Source of the DNA: Polyangiaceae bacterium
GTDB taxonomy: Bacteria > Myxococcota_A > Polyangia > Polyangiales > Polyangiaceae
Length of the DNA: 64,000 nt
NCBI GenBank assembly: GCA_019637265.1
Contig: JAHBVY010000005.1
Coordinates: 62,001-126,000, forward strand
Direction: 5' to 3'
Shown: piece by piece, positions 46,921-55,777 of the stretch
How the letters are laid out: each line of letters opens with the position of its first letter
Position numbering within the stretch: position 1 is the stretch's first letter
The notes under the pieces: generated by a model
Told to the model about the DNA's origin: nothing
What the model saw: the letters and a program-made list of their open reading frames with translations, nothing else
Databases searched by the model: none
Program-made: the position numbers and the translations under genes

Positions 46921-46986
46921 GCCGCGCTTCGACGCGGCGTGATCTCCAGCACTGAGCCGCGCTTGCCACGGCGTGATCTCCAGCGA
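46918..46986 (+). repeat. 35-bp direct repeat beginning at the thioesterase stop codon
   Basis: TGAGCCGCGCTT followed by CGGCGTGATCTCCAGC occurs at 46918 and again at 46953. The first TGA is the stop codon and the second is in the 3' flank. Copies differ by a few bases in the middle. Confidence 0.75.
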
Positions 46987-46987
46987 G

Positions 46988-47012
46988 GCTTGTTTTTGGG
47001 GGTTTGGCAAGG
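46988..47012 (+). repeat. dispersed G5 motif before the Mpo1-like gene
   Basis: GCTTGTTTTTGGGGGTTTGG followed by CAAGG; CTTG and CAAG bracket the G run as a short inverted repeat. This is the best copy in the window. Confidence 0.75.
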
Positions 47013-47160
47013 TTCTGCGAGGCACCGCGCCAGGCTGCGACCCGCGTAGCTATACTGCACCCATGGTGCGCCCCGTCGTCGCGCCCTGCTGGCTCTGCAC
47101 GCACCCGATCACGAAGTCACCAGCAGTCACGATGTCACCCAGCATTACGAAGGACCTGCC

Positions 47161-47544
47161 ATGAAGAAGCTCAAGCTCAACCCCGAGTGGACCGCCCTGA
47201 TGAACAGCTACCGTGACGATCACCAGGATCCACGCAACCAGCTGTGTCACCGCATCGGCATCCCGATGATCGCCGCCTCCTTCCCCGTGGGGATGACGAT
47301 CGTCGGCCTGCCGCTCGCCGCCGGTCTGTTCACCGTGGGCTGGGGCTTTCAGTTCGCCGGGCACTACTTCGAGGGCAAGCCGCCGAGCTTCGTCTCGGAC
47401 AAGCGCTCCCTCGTGATCGGCCTGTTGTGGTGGAGCCAGAAGGTGGGCTTGAACCTCATCGAAGAGAGTGAGGAGGCGCCGAGCGCGGCGGAGATGAGCG
47501 TCGCGCGAGCTGGCTCGGCGCAGGCGAGCGCCGCGGCAAACTGA
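47161..47544 (+). CDS. Mpo1/DUF962-like membrane protein
   Basis: A 127-residue protein of the YGL010w/Mpo1 group, named in yeast for a 2-hydroxy fatty acid dioxygenase. The conserved His positions are seen in YRDDHQDPRNQLCHRIGIP and in GWGFQFAGHYFEGKPPSFV. Two hydrophobic segments lie between them (MIAASFPVGMTIVGLPLAAG) and at 83-95. It could oxidise long-chain 2-hydroxy acids in the membrane, by family analogy only. It converges with aceE across a 20-base gap. Confidence 0.85.
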   Translation: MKKLKLNPEWTALMNSYRDDHQDPRNQLCHRIGIPMIAASFPVGMTIVGLPLAAGLFTVGWGFQFAGHYFEGKPPSFVSDKRSLVIGLLWWSQKVGLNLIEESEEAPSAAEMSVARAGSAQASAAAN

Positions 47545-47564
47545 GCACCGCGCGGGCGGCGCGA

Positions 47565-50288
47565 CTACACCGTCTTGGGGTCGATCTTGCCGGGGTCGAT
47601 CCCGAGCTCCTCGATCGCCTTCGCCACGCTCTCCGCCGGGATCCGCCCCTCGGCGCGCAAGGCGTCGAGCGCGGCCAGCGCGATCGACTCGGCGTCGATC
47701 TCGAAGTGGCGGCGCAGCGCCTCGCGGGTGTCGCTCATCCCGAAGCCATCCGTGCCGAGCGGCACGAAGCGCCCCGGGACCCAGCGCGCGATCTGATCGG
47801 GCACGAGCTTCATGTAGTCGGTCGCCGCGATGTACGGGCCCTCCTCGCGACCGAAGGACTCTGCGATGAATGAGGCCTTGGCGGGCGAGAGCGGGTGCAG
47901 CCGATTGTGGCGCTCCACCGCCAGCGCGTCGTCCCGAAGCTGCTGATAGCTGGTGACGCCCCACACGTCGGACGAGACCCCGAACCGCGAAGCGAGCAGC
48001 TGCGACGCGCGCAGCACCTCCAGCATGATCGAGCCGCTGCCGAGCAGCTGCACGTGCAGCGGGCGCCGTTCGGTTTCCTTACGGTAAAGGTACAGCCCGC
48101 GGACGATGCCCTCCTTCACGCGCTCCCCGGCGGGGATGGGCGGCTGCGGGTAGGTCTCGTTCTGCAGCGTGAGGTAGTAGTAGCAGTCCTCCTCGCGCTC
48201 GAACATCGCCGCCATGCCCTCGCGCACGATGGTCGCGAGCTCATAGGCGTAGGTGACGTCGTAGCTCCGGAGGTTCGGCACCGTGGCGGCGAGGATGTGG
48301 CTGTGCCCGTCTTGGTGCTGGAGCCCCTCACCGTTCAGCGTGGTGCGGCCCGCCGTGGCGCCCAGCAAGAAGCCGCGCCCCTTGAGATCGCCGAACGCCC
48401 ACATCTGGTCGCCCGTCCGCTGGAAGCCGAACATGGAGTAGTAGATGTAGAAGGGGATCACCGGCTCCCCGAAGCTCGCGTAGGCGGACCCCGCCGCGGT
48501 GAAGGTCGCCATCGAGCCGGCCTCCGTGATGCCCTCCTCCAGCACCTGGCCGTCCTTCGTCTCGCGGTAGTAAAGCAGCTTGCCCTTGTCCACTGGTTCG
48601 TACAGCTGACCCGAGGAGGAGTAGATGCCGACCTGGCTGAACAGCACATCCAGACCGAAGGTGCGCGCCTCGTCCGGGATGATGGGCACCACCCGGCGGC
48701 CGATCTGCTTGTCGCGGATCAAGGACGCCAAGAGCCGCGCGAACACCATGGTGGTGCTCGCCTCCCCCTTGCTCATCCCCGCGTCGAACTCCGCGTAGAA
48801 GCTCGCGTCGGGCAGCGAGGCCGGGACCGCCGCGTGGCCCTTGCGCTTGGGGATGACGCCGCCCAGCGCGCGGCGCCGCTCGAGCATGTACTGCACCTCC
48901 GGGCTGTTCATGCCGGGGTGCACGAACGGCGCCTCGCTGAGCTTGTCGTCTGCCACCGGGAGGTCGAGCAAGTCGCGGAAGGCCGCGAGCTCGCTGAGCT
49001 CCATCTTCTTCTTCTGGTGGGTGACGTTGCTACCCTCGAAAGAGTCACCCAGCGTCCAACCCTTGACGGTGTGCGCCAAGATCACCGTGGGGCGCCCGCG
49101 GTGCTCCGTGGCCATGCGGTACGCCGCGTAGAGCTTGCGCAGGCTGTGCCCGCCGCGGCGAAGATGTCGGATTTGGTCGTCGGACAGGTGCTCCACCAAG
49201 GCGAGCAGCCGCGGGTCCGTACCGAAGAAGTCTTGGCGCGTGTAGGAGCCAGGCGCCGTCGTGTAGCGCTGCCACTGACCATCCACCACCTCGTTCATGC
49301 GGCGCCTGAGCACGCCGTCGGTGTCGCGCGCGAGGATCTCGTCCCACTCCTCCCCCCAGATCACCTTGATCACGTTCCACCCGGCGCCGCGGAACACCGC
49401 CTCCAGCTCCTGCACGATCTTCCCGTTGCCGCGCACCGGGCCATCCAGCCGCTGGAGGTTGCAGTTGATGACGAAGGTGAGGTTGTCGAGCCCCTCACGC
49501 GCCGCGATGCTGAGGGCGCCGAGCGACTCTGGTTCGTCCGTCTCACCATCGCCCAAGAACGCCCACACCCGGGTGCTCGAGGTGTCCGCGATGCCACGCG
49601 CGTGGAGGTAGCGCGCGAAGCGCGCTTGGTAGATCGCGCTCAGCGGGCCGAGCCCCATACTCACGGTGGGGAACTCCCAGTAGCCGGGCATCAGCCGCGG
49701 GTGCGGGTAGCTGCTGAGGCCGACGCCGCGCTCCGCTTCCCTGCGGAAGCTCTCCATCTGCTCCAGGCTGATGCGCCCTTCGAGGAACGAGCGCGCGTAG
49801 ATCCCAGGCGCTGCGTGGCCCTGGTAGTAGACGAGGTCGCCGGGGCGCTCGTCACGCCCGCGGAAGAAGTGGTTGAAGCCCACCTCGTACAGGCTGGCGC
49901 TGGAGGCGTAGGTGCTGAGGTGCCCGCCGATCCCCGGGAAGCGCACGTTGGCCCGGTGCACCATGGCGACGGCGTTCCAGCGCACGTACTGGCGGATGCG
50001 CCGCTCGAGCGCGACGTCACCGGGGAACGCCGGCTCCTCCTCCTTGGGGATGGTGTTGACGAAGTCCGTGATCAGCGGCCCCTCCGGCACGACGCCGAGG
50101 CCGCGCGCGGCGTCCATCACCCGGCGCACCAAGAAGCGACCGCGCGGCTTGCCCACCGCGGCCACCACCGCCTGCAGGCTCTCCACCCACTCTCGCGTCT
50201 CGTCAGGATCCGTGTCGGGCAACTCGGGGTGATACGGGTAGTAGCTGTGCACCTCTAGGCTCCTTGGCTCGCGTGGGGCTCGCGTCAT
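47565..50288 (-). CDS. aceE: pyruvate dehydrogenase E1, homodimeric type
   Basis: Thiamine-diphosphate E1 that decarboxylates pyruvate and acetylates the lipoyl group of E2. The 907 residues match the single-chain AceE form. Visible blocks are FFRGRDERPGDLVYYQGHAA, the ThDP motif AFLGDGETDEPES through NLTFVINCNLQRLDGPVRGN, TVKGWTLGDSFEGSNVTHQK, and the transketolase half with TAGRTTLNGEGLQHQDGHSH. ATG 50288 is preferred over 50333. No aceF or lpd gene is adjacent in this window, so E2 and E3 must be encoded elsewhere. Confidence 0.96.
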   Translation of the reverse strand: MTRAPREPRSLEVHSYYPYHPELPDTDPDETREWVESLQAVVAAVGKPRGRFLVRRVMDAARGLGVVPEGPLITDFVNTIPKEEEPAFPGDVALERRIRQYVRWNAVAMVHRANVRFPGIGGHLSTYASSASLYEVGFNHFFRGRDERPGDLVYYQGHAAPGIYARSFLEGRISLEQMESFRREAERGVGLSSYPHPRLMPGYWEFPTVSMGLGPLSAIYQARFARYLHARGIADTSSTRVWAFLGDGETDEPESLGALSIAAREGLDNLTFVINCNLQRLDGPVRGNGKIVQELEAVFRGAGWNVIKVIWGEEWDEILARDTDGVLRRRMNEVVDGQWQRYTTAPGSYTRQDFFGTDPRLLALVEHLSDDQIRHLRRGGHSLRKLYAAYRMATEHRGRPTVILAHTVKGWTLGDSFEGSNVTHQKKKMELSELAAFRDLLDLPVADDKLSEAPFVHPGMNSPEVQYMLERRRALGGVIPKRKGHAAVPASLPDASFYAEFDAGMSKGEASTTMVFARLLASLIRDKQIGRRVVPIIPDEARTFGLDVLFSQVGIYSSSGQLYEPVDKGKLLYYRETKDGQVLEEGITEAGSMATFTAAGSAYASFGEPVIPFYIYYSMFGFQRTGDQMWAFGDLKGRGFLLGATAGRTTLNGEGLQHQDGHSHILAATVPNLRSYDVTYAYELATIVREGMAAMFEREEDCYYYLTLQNETYPQPPIPAGERVKEGIVRGLYLYRKETERRPLHVQLLGSGSIMLEVLRASQLLASRFGVSSDVWGVTSYQQLRDDALAVERHNRLHPLSPAKASFIAESFGREEGPYIAATDYMKLVPDQIARWVPGRFVPLGTDGFGMSDTREALRRHFEIDAESIALAALDALRAEGRIPAESVAKAIEELGIDPGKIDPKTV

Positions 50289-50373
50289 CGCGGCGGCCGA
50301 GGCATTCGTACGAACATCGCCGGCCCGCTTCAAGCGCCAGGAACGCGCAGGGGCGCTTCATGGCGCTCCAGCG

Positions 50374-50520
50374 TGACGCACCCCGTCAGAGCCGGCTCGG
50401 AGGTCATGACGCAGCTTGTCAGGCGCCCGGCGGTCCGAGGTGCCGCCCGGCGGCCGAACGCTCAGATGGCAGCACGTGGTGACGCAGCTCGTCAGGCGCC
50501 CGTCAGTCGGGGGTGCAGCT
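50374..50520. repeat. imperfect repeats after the dihaem cytochrome gene
   Basis: TGACGCAGCTCGTCAGGCGC-type units occur at 50374 (diverged), 50407 and 50480. The last runs into the final codons and stop of the minus-strand gene, and the preceding unit echoes that tail in degenerate form. Confidence 0.55.
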
Positions 50521-51642
50521 CGCCGGCGGCAGCGCGCGGATCCAGTCGCTCAGCATCGCGACGCCCTCGGCGTGAGCCACCGTGGTCGCCAGCGGCGGCA
50601 TCCGCACCTCGCGCTCCGAGGACGCGGTGCGACAAATGAGGATCGACGCCTCCGGGTGCCCCGGGACGATGTCATAGGTGAGCCCGCAGGTGGCGCCGCT
50701 CGCCGCGGTGGGCTGCTTGCACACACCCCAGCGCGTGGGGTCCCCAGACTCCGGGTGCATGGAGGCGACGTCGAGCCACACCCCGCTGCCGGCGGCGAAG
50801 CCCGCTTCGCGGTGACAGCTCGCGCAGTTGGCGTCGAAGTAAGACCGCGCCCGCTGGTGCAAGTCGCCGGGCGCGAACGGATCCACCAAGCGTTCACGAG
50901 CGGCCGAGGGCGCGCGGTCGAGCCAACCGAGCGCCTCCAGGTGCTCCAGCTGATCTTCGGGGCCCGCGCCATAGTCTATGGGGCTGACTAGCTGGCGCGC
51001 CGTGAGGCCGAGCGGCGTGAGCACGTCCAGCGCGCCGTGACAGGTCTGACACGCGTTCAGGTTGGGGACGCCGTAGTCCACCTGACGCTCCTCGCCGCTG
51101 CTGTCGATGAAGCTCGCCGGGAGCGTCGCGCCCGCCAGCTTGTTCTCCGTCTGCTGACCGGCTTCGTCCCACACGTAGGTGTGCGCCGTCCACTGCTCGG
51201 CGGAGCTCCGGTGGAGGAGCCGGGTCTCCATCAGCCGCTCCTCTGCCGAGTCCACCTCCGGCGACACCGGGCGACGCAGGTCTTGGGGGTAAGAGAAGGT
51301 CTTGATCAAGATGCTGCCCACCGGCAGCTCCCAGGCGCCCTCATCGGAGTAACCCAGCTCCTCTCCGGGAGGCAGGTAGAGCCAGCGGCGCTTGTGGGTG
51401 TAGTCGCTGAAGAGCGGCGCGATGGGCTCGAACGGCACCACGCCGTCACGCGGGAGCTGCCGCGGCGCGTCGCGAAACAGGCCCCAGTCGCTGAGCCTCG
51501 GGTGCCGAGCGCCGTGCGCCGGCGGGGTGACACCGGACGACGGCGTCGGCTCGGCCGCCTCTTCACCGCAGCCGAGCGAGCCGACCGCCAACCATGAAGC
51601 CAGGACCAGGACGACGAACGGTTTACCGTTTGTCGTCCTCAA
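50503..51642 (-). CDS. dihaem c-type cytochrome lipoprotein, SO2930 family
   Basis: A 379-residue exported haem protein. Two CxxCH sites, NACQTCHGA and ANCASCHRE, bind haem c. The conserved context FEPIAPLFSDYTHKRRWLYL and PVGSILIKTFSYP fits the SO2930/TIGR03806 family, whose function is not known to me. A TTG at 51642 gives a clean lipoprotein signal (RTTNGKPFVVLVLASWLAVG, lipobox SLGC). The longer frame to 51774 adds a hydrophilic Arg-rich leader and crosses a dispersed repeat. The signal's first codons therefore lie in the palindrome of that repeat. It is the third gene of an operon with the MauG-like and beta-helix genes. Confidence 0.85.
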   Translation of the reverse strand: MRTTNGKPFVVLVLASWLAVGSLGCGEEAAEPTPSSGVTPPAHGARHPRLSDWGLFRDAPRQLPRDGVVPFEPIAPLFSDYTHKRRWLYLPPGEELGYSDEGAWELPVGSILIKTFSYPQDLRRPVSPEVDSAEERLMETRLLHRSSAEQWTAHTYVWDEAGQQTENKLAGATLPASFIDSSGEERQVDYGVPNLNACQTCHGALDVLTPLGLTARQLVSPIDYGAGPEDQLEHLEALGWLDRAPSAARERLVDPFAPGDLHQRARSYFDANCASCHREAGFAAGSGVWLDVASMHPESGDPTRWGVCKQPTAASGATCGLTYDIVPGHPEASILICRTASSEREVRMPPLATTVAHAEGVAMLSDWIRALPPASCTPD

Positions 51643-51715
51643 ATCAGCAACTAGAGCGGCGCGAGGGGAAGCAGCACCGAGACGAGGACCAGGAAAACCG
51701 CGCCCTCGCCCCGCA
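51608..51715 (+). repeat. dispersed 50-75 bp element, copy B
   Basis: A 32-base imperfect palindrome (51608-51639) is followed by AAATCAGCAACTAGAG and a purine-rich tail (to about 51715) that matches copy C at 56745-56816. It lies between the MauG-like stop codon and the cytochrome gene and overlaps the latter's first codons. Confidence 0.75.
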
Positions 51716-51770
51716 CGGGGGCGGTTCTCCTGGTCCGTCTGGCGGCGAGCTGATCGCCGCTCTAGGCGCC

Positions 51771-52871
51771 TCATCGCGGCACCCGGAAGCCATCCAGCGG
51801 CACTGGCAGCCCGCTCGGCACGTGCGCCGGCCGCGGCTGATCGCGGGTGCGATCAGTGAGGCCCTTCTTCAAGAAATGACTGATGAGCGCCACGTCTTCC
51901 TCCGTAGGGGGTGGCTCACCTCGACGCTGGCGGTCCAGGCTGAGCTCGTCACGCACGGCGTCCTCCAGCGTGGCCGCGCTGCCCGCGTGAAAGTAAGGTT
52001 CACTGTCTCTCAAGTTGCGCAAGGTGGGCACGCGGAAGCCGCCGATGTCCGCGCCCCGCCCCGTCACCTCCGCGCGGCCCTCATCGGAGACGCCCGGCGG
52101 GCTCGGCTGTCCGCGGGAGGCGTAGTGCTCCCGCTCGAAGCGCGGCGGGGTGTGGCAATCGGCGCAGCCCTCCGCCGCGAACAGCCGCATCCCCTCCTGC
52201 GCGCGCTCGTCCAGCGCGCCCAGGTCGCCCGCGGCGTAGCGATCGTAAGGCGCCCAGTCGCTGATCAGCGCCTCCTGGAACGCGCGGAGCGCGCGCGTCA
52301 CCAGCGGGAAGCTGAGAATTTCCCCGGGGAAAACACGCGCGAACCAGTCGGTGTACTCCGGCAGCGCCCGGAGCCGCGCGAGCACCGCCGCCTCGCTGGA
52401 GCCGAGCTCACCTGGATCTTCCAGCGGGAAGCTCACCTGGTGCTCCAGGTCGAGCGCGCGGCCATCCCAGAACAAGCGCTCGCGGAACACCACGTTGTAG
52501 AGCGTCTGCGCGTTGCGGCGGGTCTGGTTCGGGCCGCGCCGCCCCGGCCCCACGGCGCCCACGCCGTGGAGCCCCACGCTCACCGGCAGGCCGTCGCCCA
52601 TCCCCCAGTGCTCGCTGTGGCAGGTGGCGCAGGCGGTGAGGCCGTCTTCCCCCAGGACAGGATCGTAGAACAGCGTGCGACCGAGCTCCACCGCGGCTGG
52701 GTCCGGTGGGATGACGTCAGGGAAGCTGCCTGGGTCCCAAGGCAGCGCCGAGCCCGAGGTCGCCTCGGGCGCCGTGCAGCCGCTCGCAGACAGCGCCAGG
52801 GCGAGGGCCGCCACACGCGCGCCGTGAGGCCCACGAAGGCGCGCCGCCCAGCGCCCAGCCACTGAAGTCAC
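51771..52871 (-). CDS. MauG/cytochrome c peroxidase-type dihaem lipoprotein
   Basis: A 366-residue lipoprotein with two haem c sites, TACATCHSEHWGMGDGLPVS and EGCADCHTPPRFE. The typical surroundings are VELGRTLFYDP at the start, RNAQTLYNVVFRERLFWDGR and GGFRVPTLRNLRDSEPYFHAG. Members reduce peroxide or carry out MauG-like long-range oxidation of partner proteins. The GTG at 52871 overlaps the stop of the beta-helix gene (GTGA), gives a good signal (VAALALALSASGC) and is preferred over ATG 52910. The natural partners are the two neighbouring products. Confidence 0.88.
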   Translation of the reverse strand: MTSVAGRWAARLRGPHGARVAALALALSASGCTAPEATSGSALPWDPGSFPDVIPPDPAAVELGRTLFYDPVLGEDGLTACATCHSEHWGMGDGLPVSVGLHGVGAVGPGRRGPNQTRRNAQTLYNVVFRERLFWDGRALDLEHQVSFPLEDPGELGSSEAAVLARLRALPEYTDWFARVFPGEILSFPLVTRALRAFQEALISDWAPYDRYAAGDLGALDERAQEGMRLFAAEGCADCHTPPRFEREHYASRGQPSPPGVSDEGRAEVTGRGADIGGFRVPTLRNLRDSEPYFHAGSAATLEDAVRDELSLDRQRRGEPPPTEEDVALISHFLKKGLTDRTRDQPRPAHVPSGLPVPLDGFRVPR

Positions 52872-54112
52872 TCGGTGACGACCACGGGAGCGAGATCGGG
52901 CAGTGTGCACCGGTGCTGGGTTGTATCCGTCGAGTGCGCCCCAGGGTTACCAACCCCCGAAACCCCTCCAAAATTCCGGAACGACGCCTGCGGCGGATCC
53001 CCCAGGCAGAGCTCCGCCGAGCCCGCGCTGCGCTCCGAGCCGTCCCACACCACCGCCTCCAGGGGCACGGCGCCCAGCGTCGCGAGGATCCCCTTGGGGG
53101 CCTGACCATTCCGCTCGAAGGTGTTGTCGTGGATGTAGATGCGCTCCGGGAAACCATCGGAGCGCGGATCGTTCGCCGCGCTGCCGGTGATCTCATCCAT
53201 CACCGCCTGCCCCACGATGCCGATCGCGGTGGAGGCATGATCGCGGATGGTGTTGCCATGCACCCGCACGTCATCGGAGCTTAGCAGCACGATGCCGACG
53301 CCCGGCGGCATGAAGGCGACCACCGTGCCCGGCGGACCGAAGTTCGTGCGGTCGTTCTCGTAGATCAGGTTGTCGCGGATCAAGGTGGCGCGCGACTCGG
53401 TCTGCTGCAGGTTCGGGAGCAGGGGCACGAAGATGCCGACCGTGTTGTCGTAAGCCTCGTTGTCATAAATCTCGGCCTCGATCGTGTTCTCCACCTCGAT
53501 GCCGATCACGTTGCCGTGCGCCACGTTGCGCCGCACCACCGCGCGCCGCGACTGCCCCACGTAGATCCCAGCGTCGCTCGCGCCCACCACCTCACAGTCC
53601 TCTACCAGCACGTCCTCCGAGCGCGTGGGGTACACGGCGTAGGCGCCGTTCTGCGTGTCCGAGCCACGATCCCAGCTCACCTTCAGCTTGCGGAACACGA
53701 CGCCGGTCGCGCCGCTCACCACCACCCCGTTGCCCCGGGTGTTCTTCATCGCGAAGTTCTCGATGGTGATGCGATCGCCCGTCGCCAGCATGCCGTCATC
53801 CCCACTGACCTGACCGCTGAAGTCGAGCAGCACGTCCTCCGGGCGCTCCCCGGTGCCGCGGATGGTGAGCCCCGGGGTGGCGCCCACCGTGATCAGGTCA
53901 TTGATCTGGTAGGTGCCCGGCGATAAACAGATGACCTGATTACTCCGCGCCTCCACCAAGGCGGTCTGCAGCGCCTCCGTGTCGTTGTCCCCGGGAGCCA
54001 CCCGGAGATCGCAGCCACCCCCACCCGGCGCCCCGTCGTCGTCGTCCCCCGAGCAACCGAGCAGCGCCGCGGACACCCACCCCACCATCGCCCACCGTAG
54101 AACGCTTCGCAT
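52868..54112 (-). CDS. parallel beta-helix lipoprotein, TIGR03805-like
   Basis: A 414-residue lipoprotein: signal RWAMVGWVSAALLGC, acidic/Gly spacer, then a pectate-lyase-like beta helix. Turns are easy to see: TYQINDLITVGATPGLTIRG, ITIENFAMKNTRGNGVVVSG, VLVEDCEVVGASDAGIYVGQ, AVVRRNVAHGNVIGIEVENT, AEIYDNEAYDNTVGIFV. From memory, the TIGR03805 family recurs beside the SO2930-type cytochrome in other bacteria. ATG 54112 fits the signal. It is the first gene of the three-gene operon; the next gene overlaps it by four bases. Confidence 0.86.
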   Translation of the reverse strand: MRSVLRWAMVGWVSAALLGCSGDDDDGAPGGGGCDLRVAPGDNDTEALQTALVEARSNQVICLSPGTYQINDLITVGATPGLTIRGTGERPEDVLLDFSGQVSGDDGMLATGDRITIENFAMKNTRGNGVVVSGATGVVFRKLKVSWDRGSDTQNGAYAVYPTRSEDVLVEDCEVVGASDAGIYVGQSRRAVVRRNVAHGNVIGIEVENTIEAEIYDNEAYDNTVGIFVPLLPNLQQTESRATLIRDNLIYENDRTNFGPPGTVVAFMPPGVGIVLLSSDDVRVHGNTIRDHASTAIGIVGQAVMDEITGSAANDPRSDGFPERIYIHDNTFERNGQAPKGILATLGAVPLEAVVWDGSERSAGSAELCLGDPPQASFRNFGGVSGVGNPGAHSTDTTQHRCTLPDLAPVVVTE

Positions 54113-54390
54113 TTCGAGACTCCTCTCAGACCCTGGTGCCCAGGCAGCGGCAACGCGCACCACGGGCACCCAGCCCTTTGCCTTCTACCCTGATTCCACG
54201 CACAAATCGACCGCTCGACCGAGCGACGCTAGGACGACGCTCTAGACGGACACCCGCCGCCCTCGGTTCCAGCGCGCGAAACGCATAGCCGCGGTCGAAT
54301 GATCCGCTGCGCCGCGAACTACGCGCCGCCGATGCGAAAGGAGAGCTTCGGGGGGAAGACACTCGGCGATCGAGGATTATAGAGTCAGCC
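54113..54390. other. divergent promoter region, beta-helix operon and metallophosphoesterase gene
   Basis: The region spans 278 bases. No hexamers can be assigned with confidence; GATTATAGAGT at 54374-54384 could be part of the -10 region of the rightward gene. No small gene or repeat was found. Confidence 0.4.
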
Positions 54391-55572
54391 GTGCCGCGCT
54401 CCCCTCGATGGCTCATGTTCTTCCTCGTCGTCATCCTGCTCCTCGGTCTCATCCACTACTGGCTGTGGGCGCGGCTGGTCCGCGACATGGCGCTGCCCCC
54501 CGGCTGGCAGCAGGCCTTGGCCGTCTTGTTCGGGCTGCTCGCGGCGAGCATCCCGCTCACCTTCGTGCTCTCACGGCGGCTCGACCCGGAGGCGAGCCGG
54601 CCGCTCTTGCTCGTTTTGTATGTGTGGCTGGGGGTGATGTTCTGGCTCACCCTGATGGTGGGCGTGAGCGAGCTGGTGCGGCTCGGCGCGTGGATCTTGG
54701 AGCGCCGTCAGTGGCAGGCGGATCCTGCCTTCGCCGCCGAGCGGCGCACCTTCCTCGCCCGCGCGCTGGGCGGCGCCGCGCTCTTGGTGACCACGGGCTT
54801 CACCTTCAGCGCCGCGCGGTCGGCGCTGCGCCGGGTCCAGGTGAAGCGGGTGGAGGTGCCGCTCAAGCGGCTGCCCAAGGAGCTGGACGGCTTCCGCATC
54901 GTGCAGCTGACGGACGTGCACGTGGGGCCCACCATCGGGGAGCGCTTCATCCGCGAGGTGGTCAGTACGGTGAACGATCTCTCGGCGGACGCGGTGGTGA
55001 TCACGGGGGACTTGGTGGATGGCAGCGTCGCGCGCTTGGGGCACGCCGTGCGTCCGTTAGGGGAGCTGACGTCGCGGCACGGCACCTTCTTCGTCACCGG
55101 CAACCACGAGTATTACTCCGGCGCCGCCGAGTGGTGTGAGGAGCTGACGCGCATCGGGATCCGCGTGCTGCGCAATGAGCACGTCACGCTGCGTGGCGAA
55201 GCGGGCGGCGCGCTCGACTTGGCCGGGGTGGATGACGTGCAGGGGCGCCAAGTGCCAGGGCACGGCGCGGACTTGCCCGCGGCGCTGCGCGATCGCGATC
55301 CCAAGCGCCCGGTGGTGCTGCTCGCGCATCAGCCCGTTCAGGTCCACGAGGCCTCGCGCCTGGGCGTGGATTTGCAGCTCTCCGGTCACACCCACGGCGG
55401 TCAGCTGTGGCCGTGGCACTTCTTCGTGCGCCTGCAGCAGCCGGTGGTGGCGGGCCTCGCCTGGTTCCGCGACACCGCGATCTACGTGAGCTCGGGGACG
55501 GGCTACTGGGGTCCACCGCTGCGCCTGGGCGCGCCCGCGGAGGTGACGGAGGTCGTGCTCAAAGCGGCGTGA
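54391..55572 (+). CDS. membrane-anchored metallophosphoesterase (YkuE-like)
   Basis: A 393-residue protein with four N-terminal helices (about 5-27, 38-60, 70-95 and 125-142) and a calcineurin-type domain from about 170. All metal motifs are present: LTDVHVGP, ITGDLVDG, VTGNHEYY, LLAHQPVQ and SGHTHGGQLWP. Relatives hydrolyse phospholipid head groups or UDP-sugar lipids at the membrane; the substrate here is unknown. A GTG at 54391 is used; ATG 54415 inside the first helix is less likely. Confidence 0.9.
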   Translation: MPRSPRWLMFFLVVILLLGLIHYWLWARLVRDMALPPGWQQALAVLFGLLAASIPLTFVLSRRLDPEASRPLLLVLYVWLGVMFWLTLMVGVSELVRLGAWILERRQWQADPAFAAERRTFLARALGGAALLVTTGFTFSAARSALRRVQVKRVEVPLKRLPKELDGFRIVQLTDVHVGPTIGERFIREVVSTVNDLSADAVVITGDLVDGSVARLGHAVRPLGELTSRHGTFFVTGNHEYYSGAAEWCEELTRIGIRVLRNEHVTLRGEAGGALDLAGVDDVQGRQVPGHGADLPAALRDRDPKRPVVLLAHQPVQVHEASRLGVDLQLSGHTHGGQLWPWHFFVRLQQPVVAGLAWFRDTAIYVSSGTGYWGPPLRLGAPAEVTEVVLKAA

Positions 55573-55653
55573 AACGCGCCTCGAGTGGATTTCTTGGGTG
55601 AGCGGCGCGCGCTCTCCTAGCGCGAAGTGTAGGCCCCGGACGACCTGTTCAAT

Positions 55654-55678
55654 GGGTAGGGGGTTGGACGGCACCGCG
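55654..55678 (+). repeat. dispersed G5 motif with GGACGGCACCGC tail
   Basis: GGGTAGGGGGTTGGACGGCA followed by CCGC, about 80 bases after the metallophosphoesterase stop. It matches the tail at 43207 exactly. Confidence 0.65.
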
Positions 55679-55777
55679 CTCGAGCGGCGCTGCGCGCTCA
55701 CCGGTGTGAGCGCCGCGTCGGTTCAACGCGAGCGCTCCGCGTCGAAAAACCGACTGGCAGGCCTGGCGACACTAGGT

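Noticed and set aside
47895..50258. Long open frame of 787 codons antisense to aceE
   Set aside because: It mirrors aceE codon structure in GC-rich DNA, is His/Arg-rich without any fold signature, and the opposite strand encodes an unmistakable E1.
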